From: an uncultured Lachnospiraceae bacterium
Lineage (GTDB): Bacteria > Bacillota_A > Clostridia > Lachnospirales > Lachnospiraceae
Reading direction: 5' to 3'
NCBI GenBank assembly: GCA_902780985.1
Contig: CACZHN010000043.1
Coordinates: 1-13,609 of the forward strand
DNA length: 13,609 nucleotides
Below the pieces are notes generated by a model. That model was not told the DNA's origin and did not search any database. It saw nothing but the letters and a program-made list of their open reading frames with translations. Positions 7,451 to 13,609 of this stretch are shown in pieces. Numbering within the stretch: the first letter of the stretch is position 1; every line of letters begins with the position of its first letter. The position numbers were made by a program, and so were the translations under genes.

Positions 7451-7571
7451 TGTATATGGATATATTTTTATGTATTTTCGGTTATTTTCCTGTTGATTCT
7501 CATTCTGTCCTTTGATATTATGAGGTTGATCAGATGCATTTGGATATTTTATGGTTATTTATCGGTTATTT
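7451..7571 (+). repeat. Imperfect 37-bp direct repeat flanking the HTH-Uma2 promoter
   Basis: Positions 7451-7487 and 7535-7571 match at 27 of 37 bases without gaps. Both contain GGATAT and end in CGGTTATTT. One copy lies just upstream of the -35 box, the other between the predicted transcription start and the ribosome site. The composition is AT-rich, so some similarity is expected by chance. Placement on either side of a promoter would suit binding sites for the HTH protein encoded next (inference). Confidence 0.35.
7493..7521 (+). promoter_or_regulatory. Sigma-A promoter of the HTH-Uma2 gene
   Basis: TTGATT (7493-7498), 17-bp spacer, TATTAT (7516-7521), with a TG extension at 7513-7514. 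The predicted start near 7528 lies inside an upstream in-frame extension of the gene. This supports translation starting at 7592 rather than at the earlier ATG at 7442. Confidence 0.7.
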
Positions 7572-7591
7572 CATTTAGAAGAGGAATTGCT

Positions 7592-8428
7592 ATGACTATA
7601 GAAGAGATGATCATAAGAAAAAAAGAATTAGGATATTCATATCAATACATTTCGGAACAGTCGGGAGTTCCACTGGGAACTGTACAAAAAGTTTTCGGCG
7701 GCTCCACAGCCTCACCAAGACAGTCCACACTTAAAGCCCTAAGCAAGCTGTTCGAATCATCGATAAGCTATAACTCTCCCGACAGTGACTCCATTAATAT
7801 CGATACAGTAAATGAATCCTCATCCTATACTTATGGCTCTAGTGCTATAAAGATTGACAGCTATGAAGGAAAAACTCTCGAAGACTATCTTGCACTGCCG
7901 GAAGGAACCCGCATTGAAATGATCGACGGAGTATTTTATGATATGGCGGCTCCAACCTTTGTTCATCAAAGGATTGCCGCAATGATTTTTAATGTCTTTG
8001 AAAACTTCGTAAACGAAAACGGAGGTCCGTGTATACCGTCCATCGCTCCGACGGATGTTCAGCTGGACTGCGATGATAAAACCATGGTTCAACCTGATGT
8101 TCTTGTAGTATGCGACAGAGATAAGATAATCAAAGCACATGTAGTCGGCGCTCCGGATCTTATAGTTGAAGTTCTCTCCCCAAGTAATTGGTATATGGAC
8201 ATAATACGTAAGATGAAAAAGTATAAAAATGCCGGTGTCAGAGAATACTGGATTGTTCTGCCGGACACAAAAGCCGTTCTTGTTTATGATTTCGAAAACA
8301 AATCCGATTCATGCGAACCTATCGAGTATTCTTTTAATGGCACCGTGCCTGTAAGAATCTGGGATGGAAAATGCACCGTCGATTTCAAAAATATTTATGA
8401 CAAAGTAAGCTTCTTATATGATGACTGA
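7592..8428 (+). CDS. Helix-turn-helix / Uma2-family (PD-(D/E)XK nuclease fold) fusion protein
   Basis: A 278-residue protein. Residues 1 to about 55 resemble an XRE-type helix-turn-helix (SYQYISEQSGVPLGTVQKVF, then a conserved-looking TLKALSKLF helix). A polar linker covers about 56-85. Residues about 90-265 are a Uma2 (DUF820) domain with the restriction-endonuclease-like fold: candidate active-site residues are E109 in RIEMIDG, D169 in QPDV, E193 in IVEVLSPS and K207 before the Y-x-x-AGVREYWIV motif. Uma2 proteins are widespread but their substrates are poorly known; nuclease activity is predicted from the fold. The ATG at 7592 has GAGGA 6 nt upstream; the longer frame back to 7442 is hydrophobic, starts upstream of the predicted promoter and lacks a ribosome site. 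It stands alone, divergent from valS and convergent with the isomerase gene. Confidence 0.85.
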   Translation: MTIEEMIIRKKELGYSYQYISEQSGVPLGTVQKVFGGSTASPRQSTLKALSKLFESSISYNSPDSDSINIDTVNESSSYTYGSSAIKIDSYEGKTLEDYLALPEGTRIEMIDGVFYDMAAPTFVHQRIAAMIFNVFENFVNENGGPCIPSIAPTDVQLDCDDKTMVQPDVLVVCDRDKIIKAHVVGAPDLIVEVLSPSNWYMDIIRKMKKYKNAGVREYWIVLPDTKAVLVYDFENKSDSCEPIEYSFNGTVPVRIWDGKCTVDFKNIYDKVSFLYDD

Positions 8429-8437
8429 TCATCAGTC
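8423..8437. other. Small hairpin between convergent genes
   Basis: GACTGA (8423-8428) and TCAGTC (8432-8437) form a 6-bp stem with loop TCA, overlapping the stop codon of the HTH-Uma2 gene and 9 bp from the isomerase stop. No T-tract follows on either strand, so it is at most a weak shared 3' end structure. Confidence 0.3.
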
Positions 8438-8446
8438 CTCAATTGT

Positions 8447-9664
8447 TCAGTCCCGATTATCCGAAGCTATAGAAATCGCAGGATTCCCATATGGTATCAT
8501 CATAGCCTGAAATGCATGATACAGATCAGGTTTACCCGGCCATACCGTAGCCTTTGGTCTGTTATATTCATCAAGCTGGTGATACCATGATCCTGTTTTC
8601 TTATCCAGAACGTATGTATCAAGATACCTCATAAATGTAGCATAATCCTCTGCATATTCTTCTTCGCCGGTCACTCTGTATAATACGGCTGATGTATTGA
8701 TTGCTTCAGCCAAAGTCCAATGCATCCTGTCTCTTACAACCGGTTTTCCGTTCCAATCAGTTGTATAAACTATTCCCTCTGCGCCGTCCGCGTTCCACGC
8801 ATCGGATATCGCCCTGTCATATAGTCTGCGGGCTTTACCGATCATTTCACCGTCAGTCTCACCCGCTGATAACGCCCACTGAACTATCAGTCTCGCCCAT
8901 TCTATTCCATGTCCCGGAGTTGCACCGTAGGGTTTGAACTGATCGTCAGGTTTATCTATATTCATGTTCAGATCAGGCTTCCAGTCCTCTGTAAAATGCT
9001 CAGGTATCCTGAAATCATTATCTTCAGCCCAACCGATCACGTGTCCGATGATCCTGCCTGCTCTGTCGCGGTATCTGTCACATTTAAGTGCATCTGCTGC
9101 CGCAAGGAAGGCTTCCACCGTATGCATATTTGCATTAAGTCCGCGATAATCGGAAAGCACCGTAAACTCTGTATTCCATGTGTCAACTGCCAGTCCTTCG
9201 TCTTCATTCCAGAAGAATCGGTCATAAGCATCCAGCGCATCATCCAGAAGCTCCCTTGCTCCCTCGATACCTGCAAGATATGCGCTCGATGCCGCAAGTA
9301 TAACAAATGCATGTGCATAGCACTGTTTCATCGGAACTATCCCATCATCGGCTGTACGGCCTGCATACCATCCTCCGTTCGAAGAATCCCGAAGCTCGCC
9401 AAGGAGTCCTGCAACCGCTCTGCCCGCAAGATCTTTACATCCGTATATTCCCATCATGCTGCCTATACTGTATACATGCGCCATACGGCAGGTTATCCAC
9501 GTTTCCCTGTTTCGTTCCATCAGGGGAGTACCGTCATCTCCCAGATAATAACTTCCACCTCCCGGTGAAGGAAATCTCTTTCCAAACTCCAAAAGTCTGA
9601 TTGCATTTTCCTTCAGATAGGTTTTATTTTCTTCCGTGTCGATTCTGTATATATCGTCTGTCAT
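8447..9664 (-). CDS. AGE-family sugar isomerase, YihS-like (sulfoquinovose/mannose isomerase type)
   Basis: A 405-residue (alpha/alpha)6-barrel aldose-ketose isomerase or epimerase, cytoplasmic. Three histidines sit in family motifs: H181 in NANMHTVEAF, H252 (with E255) in TPGHGIEWARL, and H383 in PDLYHAFQ. These correspond closely to H176, H248/E251 and H383 of E. coli YihS as I recall them. ETWITCRMAHVYS near residue 54 and GGWYA near 97 also match that group. YihS interconverts sulfoquinovose and sulfofructose and also mannose, fructose and glucose, so the substrate is uncertain. No other sulfosugar genes are in the window. The ATG at 9664 has GGGAG 9 nt upstream. It follows a small Cys-containing protein by 30 bp and is probably co-transcribed with it. 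Mannose isomerase and N-acylglucosamine epimerase are the alternatives. Confidence 0.85.
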   Translation of the reverse strand: MTDDIYRIDTEENKTYLKENAIRLLEFGKRFPSPGGGSYYLGDDGTPLMERNRETWITCRMAHVYSIGSMMGIYGCKDLAGRAVAGLLGELRDSSNGGWYAGRTADDGIVPMKQCYAHAFVILAASSAYLAGIEGARELLDDALDAYDRFFWNEDEGLAVDTWNTEFTVLSDYRGLNANMHTVEAFLAAADALKCDRYRDRAGRIIGHVIGWAEDNDFRIPEHFTEDWKPDLNMNIDKPDDQFKPYGATPGHGIEWARLIVQWALSAGETDGEMIGKARRLYDRAISDAWNADGAEGIVYTTDWNGKPVVRDRMHWTLAEAINTSAVLYRVTGEEEYAEDYATFMRYLDTYVLDKKTGSWYHQLDEYNRPKATVWPGKPDLYHAFQAMMIPYGNPAISIASDNRD

Positions 9665-9694
9665 ACCGCTACGCTCCCATTATCATATCCGCGC

Positions 9695-9925
9695 TTACAG
9701 CTTATATCCGCACTCTGTCTTCTCCGGTCCGTCAACTCCGGATTCATAATGTGCTCTGAATTCCATATTGATATCACGGATTTCCTTCCTGCCATCTATA
9801 TAATCCTGATACATTTCTGCAAGTCCTGACATGCAGCCGTCACAGGAACCGTTGATGTTACCGAGCGATTCGGCGACAATCTTCTCTCGTTCTTCTCTTG
9901 TCGTATCTTTAATAAGAATACTCAT
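9695..9925 (-). CDS. Small Cys-containing protein of unknown function (76 aa)
   Basis: A small acidic soluble protein with no signal peptide or membrane segment. It has C28 and C31 in SCDGCMSG and a third cysteine, C72, near the C terminus. MYQDYIDGRKEIRDINMEFRAHYESG in its second half is probably helical. The paired cysteines could bind metal or be redox-active. I do not recognise the family, though it looks like small conserved proteins seen in Lachnospiraceae. The ATG at 9925 has AGGAG 9 nt upstream. It is the first gene of a likely operon with the isomerase 30 bp downstream, which hints at a link to that sugar pathway but does not show one. Confidence 0.75.
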   Translation of the reverse strand: MSILIKDTTREEREKIVAESLGNINGSCDGCMSGLAEMYQDYIDGRKEIRDINMEFRAHYESGVDGPEKTECGYKL

Positions 9926-10033
9926 TATCCTACACTCCTATTCTTGTACTATGCTGTACTATTCCGTCATTCAGATACTGTGCTTTTATCAGCATTTTTG
10001 TTACTGTTTCACCCTTAAAAACTAGATGTTTTC

Positions 10034-10039
10034 ATTATA
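10034..10039 (-). promoter_or_regulatory. Candidate -10 box of the small protein/isomerase operon
   Basis: A perfect TATAAT on the minus strand (10039-10034). The -35 region is weak (TTATGA at 18-bp spacing). The predicted start near 10027 would give a leader of about 100 nt before the small protein gene. I see no strong structure in that leader. Confidence 0.45.
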
Positions 10040-10222
10040 GTATATCCGACAATATTTTCATAATTAAGATTAGCACGGTTTAGGCTTTTCTTCAGGATCC
10101 GATAAGCAGATAAAAGCAGAAAACTCTCTCTGCAAAACTCATGATTTGGGTGTAAAATATATTGTAACATGCTTAGTATTACAGACGCCTATTATAATAT
10201 CCCGGCGGAGGAAAAATATACT

Positions 10223-11587
10223 ATGAGTTATATAAAAACGTTGAAGAAACGGGGAATATCGGTCAGCAGAATGAATATCATAATGCTCATTTCCGCATTC
10301 ATGATTTCGGTCATTCTGTTTTGGGCAATGAGCAGAACAAGTACGCTGTATAATGAAACTCATGAAATCACTCAGAATCTTCTTGATTGGAGAAAAGACG
10401 CATATGAACTTCAGATTGCTTCGGATTATCTGACGGAGCAGGTACGTTGCTTTGCCGTAACCGGTGACAGGCAGTATCTCGATAATTATTTTGAAGAAGC
10501 CGAGGTTACCAAAAGAAGGGATAATGCTCTGGAAACATTGCAGAAGGAACATAAAGAATCTGAGGCAATAAGAGATCTGTCCAGTGCCATGACTCAGTCA
10601 AAAAACCTCATGATCAAAGAATACTATGCTATGCGCCTTGCCATAGAGGGATACGGTTATGACGTAACCGAATACCCTGAAGTAATTCAGCAGGTCATAC
10701 TGACCGAAGAAGATATCGCACTTTCCCCGGCAGAACAGATCAATCGTTCTTCTGATTATCTTTTCGATAACGAATATCTTCTGACAAAACTCAGAATATC
10801 CAATGATATGGCCTCATGTCTTGAGGTTCTCGAACAGGAAATGAACTCGAAACAGGCCGAGGTTTCGGAATCACTTAAACAGCAGGTTGCTTTCGAACAT
10901 ATACTTACATTTATTCTGATAGGAATAATGCTTTCAATTGTACTTGTAATATCGAGACTTGTATTTAAACCGCTCAGAAAATGTGTGGAAATAATCCGTA
11001 ATGAAGAGGAAATTCCGCTTAAAGGAGCATATGAGATCCGATTTCTTGCCAAGAACTATAATCTTATGTATTACACCACCAAGGAGACGGAGAATAAACT
11101 TAATTACGACGCAAATCATGACAAACTCACTGGGCTCTTTAACAGAAGAGGCTATGATTTCTTTTTAAACAATGTTGATATGGAAACATCAACTCTTATG
11201 ATCATAGATCTGGATAAATTTAAGAATATAAATGATACTTACGGTCATGATACAGGTGATAAAGCTATAGTCAAAGCTTCAAAGATCATTCTCAACAGCT
11301 TCCGTTCGCAGGACTATGTCTGCAGGATCGGAGGAGATGAATTCGCAATTATTATGATCAGATCAGATTCAAATATGAAGGACCTTATCACCCGTAAAGT
11401 AACCATGATAAATGAAAAGCTAAGCAACAGCGACAACGCAGACGGTGTTCCGGCTCTCTCCTGCAGCGTAGGTGTGGCTTTCGGTCACGTGGGAATAAGA
11501 ACAAGTGAGCTCTTTAAGCACGCAGACACAGCCCTTTATAACGCCAAGGAAAACGGTCGAAACGGTGTGGCTTTCTACGATAATTAA
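10223..11587 (+). CDS. Membrane-bound diguanylate cyclase (GGDEF)
   Basis: A 454-residue protein expected to make cyclic di-GMP from two GTP. Membrane segment 1 is about residues 17-38. An extracytoplasmic, mostly helical sensor region covers about 39-225, with helices suggestive of a four-helix-bundle ligand domain. Membrane segment 2 is about 226-248. The GGDEF domain follows from about 295: LTGLFNRRGYDFF, MIIDLDKFKNINDTYGHDTGD, and an intact GGDEF at 370-374. R361-x-x-D364, five residues before GGDEF, matches the inhibitory I-site, so product feedback inhibition is likely. The ATG at 10223 has GGAGG 11 nt upstream; an in-frame ATG at 10169 has no ribosome site. No EAL or HD-GYP domain is attached. 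It is a single-gene unit; the signal sensed is unknown. Confidence 0.9.
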   Translation: MSYIKTLKKRGISVSRMNIIMLISAFMISVILFWAMSRTSTLYNETHEITQNLLDWRKDAYELQIASDYLTEQVRCFAVTGDRQYLDNYFEEAEVTKRRDNALETLQKEHKESEAIRDLSSAMTQSKNLMIKEYYAMRLAIEGYGYDVTEYPEVIQQVILTEEDIALSPAEQINRSSDYLFDNEYLLTKLRISNDMASCLEVLEQEMNSKQAEVSESLKQQVAFEHILTFILIGIMLSIVLVISRLVFKPLRKCVEIIRNEEEIPLKGAYEIRFLAKNYNLMYYTTKETENKLNYDANHDKLTGLFNRRGYDFFLNNVDMETSTLMIIDLDKFKNINDTYGHDTGDKAIVKASKIILNSFRSQDYVCRIGGDEFAIIMIRSDSNMKDLITRKVTMINEKLSNSDNADGVPALSCSVGVAFGHVGIRTSELFKHADTALYNAKENGRNGVAFYDN

Positions 11588-11625
11588 CTTCTTTACCGTC
11601 TATTGTAAAATATATGTTATCGTAG
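11575..11625. repeat. 9-bp inverted repeat joining the cyclase 3' end to the kinase truncation point
   Basis: CTACGATAA (11575-11583) and TTATCGTAG (11617-11625) are perfect inverted copies 33 bp apart. The left copy includes the last codons of the cyclase gene; the right copy is the final LR-stop of the truncated kinase on the other strand. No T-tract follows, so it is not a good terminator. It may mark a rearrangement junction. Confidence 0.55.
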
Positions 11626-11997
11626 TTTGATCAGATTAAGGATCTCTTCTTCCGTAAGCATCATATCCGCTCCCGGATTTCTGTAAAATGAAAAATCTCT
11701 GTCCCCATCCGGAAATGTGTGCACAAAAGCCAGGGTTGTATGGATCTTATCATCCTTAACCAGTCCTTCGGTCCCTATTCCGACCTCTCTTAATGCTCTC
11801 TCCAACTGTTCGCCGAACATATCTTTCCCGACTTTGCCTATAAATGAAGTACTATGTCCCAGCTTCGCCAGCATAGCAAGCACATTGCACGGTGCTCCTC
11901 CCGGGTTTGCCTCCATGATAGGATTCCCCTGTGAGCTGGTTCCGTTTTCCGTAAAATCTATAAGCAGTTCTCCAAGTGCCACTACATCCTTTTTCAA
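11617..11997 (-). pseudogene. Truncated PfkB-family carbohydrate kinase (fructokinase-like), N-terminal fragment
   Basis: A 126-residue reading frame that matches the N-terminal part of PfkB-family fructokinases: VVALGELLIDF at the start, NPGGAPCNVLAMLAKLG, FIGKVGKDMFG, and TTLAFVHTFPDGDRDFSFYR with NPGADMML. Intact enzymes are about 310-320 residues; here the frame stops about 10 residues after GADMMLTEEE. The ATP-binding half, with the catalytic Asp in the GxGD motif, is missing and was not found elsewhere in the window. Catalysis is therefore very unlikely. Translation would start at TTG (11997) with GGAGG 9 nt upstream, so the start signals remain intact. It lies 46 bp downstream of the permease gene on the same strand. 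Deletion or rearrangement of the 3' part is the likeliest explanation. Confidence 0.8.
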
Positions 11998-12024
11998 TAT
12001 ACAGTTCCTCCATATATTTTTGAC

Positions 12025-12030
12025 ATTATA
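12025..12030 (-). promoter_or_regulatory. Possible -10 box for the truncated kinase
   Basis: TATAAT on the minus strand at 12030-12025, between the permease stop and the kinase TTG start. No convincing -35 at 16-18 bp, so it is a weak candidate. Confidence 0.3.
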
Positions 12031-12043
12031 TTAACTCACTCTT

Positions 12044-13609
12044 TTATTCTGTGATAAGACTTCTAACCTCAACTTTCTTGGTCTTGCCCGCTGCAATATA
12101 CGCAAACAGGAAATAGCAGAATGCAACCGCCGCTATCGGAAGAAATACGGTGATGAATCTGTAATCGATAACGAAATTTACTATTCCCATACCTCTCAAC
12201 AGATATGAAAGGATCTTTTCCGATAATGATAAACTCAGTGCAGTTCCGAATATGATTCCAAAGAATGCTACTATAAGAAATCTAACGGCGAACTGAAGAC
12301 GAAGGTTCCTTGATGTAAATCCCATAGCCTTATAGATTCCGATATCTATCTTCTCTCTGACAAATGTTTTCGAACATATCATGGATACAACCACAAGGGC
12401 AAATATCGCGGAAATAATATATATCACAGCCTTTATAGAATATGCTATCGTTGTGATCATTTTTTCGAAGGAACCTTCACCCGAATAAATATGTACATAA
12501 ATATCCCCTGTCAGCTCGGATTCGATTTTTTCTTTGATATCTTCTGCCTTATCCGGATCAGAAAGCTTATAGCCCACATACTGTACGACAAAATCATCTA
12601 TAAAGAATGCTGCAGCCTCGCTGTTCATTCCGAAGAATCGTCCCGCATCTTTAATATCTGTAATAAATCCGGAAATGACACAGCTTTTTTTCCTTCCTCT
12701 AAAGGATACTTCAACCACATCACCGATATTATATCCCATATCCTCCGCATATATCTGGCTCACGACAATTTCGTTTTCATAGAGAGGTGCGCGTCCTTTA
12801 GTAACGGTAAATACCTCTTCATCCTCAGACATAATGCAGTACAGCTTTTCACCGTTTAATATCATATATGTACTTTCGAAGCCATAGCGTTCTTCTATAT
12901 CGGAATACTCTCTGATAATGTCTTCCATTTTCTCAAACTGTTTTCTCACATACTCTGTATTTTCCGGACTGCGTTCTTCCGTGTTCATAGCTATAGTAAT
13001 ATTCTCAGATGTAGCACCCATAGCTCTCTGTGCATTTTCCGACGATACCGCATCAGTCATTCCGGTCATTGTCATAAGGAAAAATACAAGAAGCGATGCT
13101 ATCAGTATTGATGCCACATACCGCTTTCCTCCGGATGTAAACTGCCTGAAGGCAAGGCTCGGAGAAAGTGCTTTTCCCTTTATCGGAAGTGTAATCCTGC
13201 TGTCAAAAAACACTTCACATCTTCCGCCGGATACGGCTCTTATAGGTGATATAGTTCCTACTTTTTCGGATATAAGCATTATATAAAGTGCTGAAATGGT
13301 AAGTATTCCCAGAAGGATCAGCATGCATGGAACTATAGCAATGCCTCCGACTATTTTAATACCCACAACTGCTTCGAATGCTCTCGGGAGATATATAATG
13401 ACCGGAACGGATAATATAAATCCCACAACAGTTCCTATAACCTCGGCCAGCATATACTGTCCGAGAAATACGAGTTTCAGCCTTCTGTTGTCAAAGCCCT
13501 GAGCCTTCAGAATTCCAAGGTCTGTATAATTCATTTCTATACTTGAGGAAATGCTGTTTGACATTACCACAAAGACTATAACCACCAGAATAATTACAAA
13601 CGAAAGAAA
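12044..13609 (-). CDS. FtsX/MacB-like ABC transporter permease, C-terminal part (runs off right edge)
   Basis: 521 residues are present and the frame is open to the window edge, so the N terminus is missing. The first ~110 residues are a membrane FtsX-type domain, with cytoplasmic loop LGILKAQGFDNRRLKLVFLGQ and further helices. A linker to a second unit begins near LSPSLAFRQFTSGGKRYVAS, followed by a membrane segment (VASILIASLLVFFLMTMTG). A large extracytoplasmic domain of about 200 residues comes next, then a second FtsX domain with three membrane segments and the matching loop IGIYKAMGFTSRNLRLQFAVR. The duplicated I/LGI-x-KA-x-GF loops are the coupling helices that contact the ATPase. Full proteins of this layout are about 750-850 residues and export peptides, lipids or drugs, or drive cell-wall enzymes; the substrate cannot be told. 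A partner ATPase gene would be expected upstream, outside the window. Confidence 0.87.
   Translation of the reverse strand, partial: FLSFVIILVVIVFVVMSNSISSSIEMNYTDLGILKAQGFDNRRLKLVFLGQYMLAEVIGTVVGFILSVPVIIYLPRAFEAVVGIKIVGGIAIVPCMLILLGILTISALYIMLISEKVGTISPIRAVSGGRCEVFFDSRITLPIKGKALSPSLAFRQFTSGGKRYVASILIASLLVFFLMTMTGMTDAVSSENAQRAMGATSENITIAMNTEERSPENTEYVRKQFEKMEDIIREYSDIEERYGFESTYMILNGEKLYCIMSEDEEVFTVTKGRAPLYENEIVVSQIYAEDMGYNIGDVVEVSFRGRKKSCVISGFITDIKDAGRFFGMNSEAAAFFIDDFVVQYVGYKLSDPDKAEDIKEKIESELTGDIYVHIYSGEGSFEKMITTIAYSIKAVIYIISAIFALVVVSMICSKTFVREKIDIGIYKAMGFTSRNLRLQFAVRFLIVAFFGIIFGTALSLSLSEKILSYLLRGMGIVNFVIDYRFITVFLPIAAVAFCYFLFAYIAAGKTKKVEVRSLITE

Noticed and set aside
7442..7591. In-frame N-terminal extension of the HTH-Uma2 protein with a hydrophobic, membrane-like stretch
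   Set aside because: It begins upstream of the predicted promoter, lacks a ribosome site and is made of AT-rich repeated sequence; the start at 7592 has a good GAGGA and begins the HTH.
10104..10133. GCAGA/TCTGC hairpin upstream of the cyclase, followed on the minus strand by TTTT
   Set aside because: The stem is only 5 bp and no minus-strand gene ends there, so there is nothing for it to terminate.
10151..10198. Possible cyclase promoter boxes (TAAAAT at 10153, TATAAT at 10193)
   Set aside because: Neither has a convincing -35 at proper spacing; the second would start transcription only about 2 nt before the ribosome site, so I do not call either.
10151..11615. 12-bp direct repeat TGTAAAATATAT on both sides of the diguanylate cyclase gene (10151-10162 and 11604-11615), suggesting a mobile insertion
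   Set aside because: A few 12-bp matches are expected by chance in AT-rich DNA of this length, and there is no transposase or terminal inverted repeat.

Overview
The window looks like chromosomal DNA of an anaerobic Firmicute, most likely Lachnospiraceae (Butyrivibrio/Roseburia-like). That placement is an inference from moderately AT-rich DNA, strong AGGAG-type ribosome sites, sigma-A-type promoters, a cytoplasmic family 2 glycosidase beside an AraC regulator, and proteins resembling families common in that group. No tRNA, rRNA, CRISPR array or insertion sequence was found.

Layout. Positions 1-1083 (minus) hold two tandem proC-family genes: a ComER-like paralogue followed by proC itself, which runs off the left edge. 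Positions 1150-4610 hold a divergent sugar-utilisation pair: an AraC-family regulator (minus) and a large GH2 glycoside hydrolase (plus) that ends at a clear intrinsic terminator. Positions 4615-7370 (minus) form a valyl-tRNA synthetase unit. The synthetase is of the archaeal-like type. Its leader contains a sigma-A promoter, a 34-codon leader ORF with 11 valine codons, a candidate antiterminator and an intrinsic terminator placed before valS. Positions 7493-8428 (plus) encode a helix-turn-helix/Uma2 (PD-(D/E)XK) fusion protein with its own promoter. Positions 8447-9925 (minus) encode a small cysteine-containing protein and a YihS/AGE-type sugar isomerase. Positions 10223-11587 (plus) encode a membrane-bound diguanylate cyclase. 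Positions 11617-11997 (minus) are a PfkB/fructokinase gene cut to its N-terminal third. Positions 12044-13609 (minus) are the C-terminal part of an FtsX/MacB-type ABC permease that continues past the right edge.

The main result is the valS leader. Transcription from an extended -10 promoter immediately yields a small valine-dense ORF. The end of that ORF can pair with the 5' arm of the terminator that follows. This is the architecture of classical ribosome-mediated attenuation: low Val-tRNA would stall the ribosome on the Val codons, free the antiterminator arm and raise valS expression. Firmicutes usually control aminoacyl-tRNA synthetase genes with tRNA-sensing T-boxes, and I see no T-box here. 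Other points of interest are the HTH-Uma2 fusion with an imperfect repeat around its promoter, the truncated kinase whose end forms a 9-bp inverted match with the 3' end of the neighbouring cyclase gene, and the small Cys-containing protein beside the isomerase.
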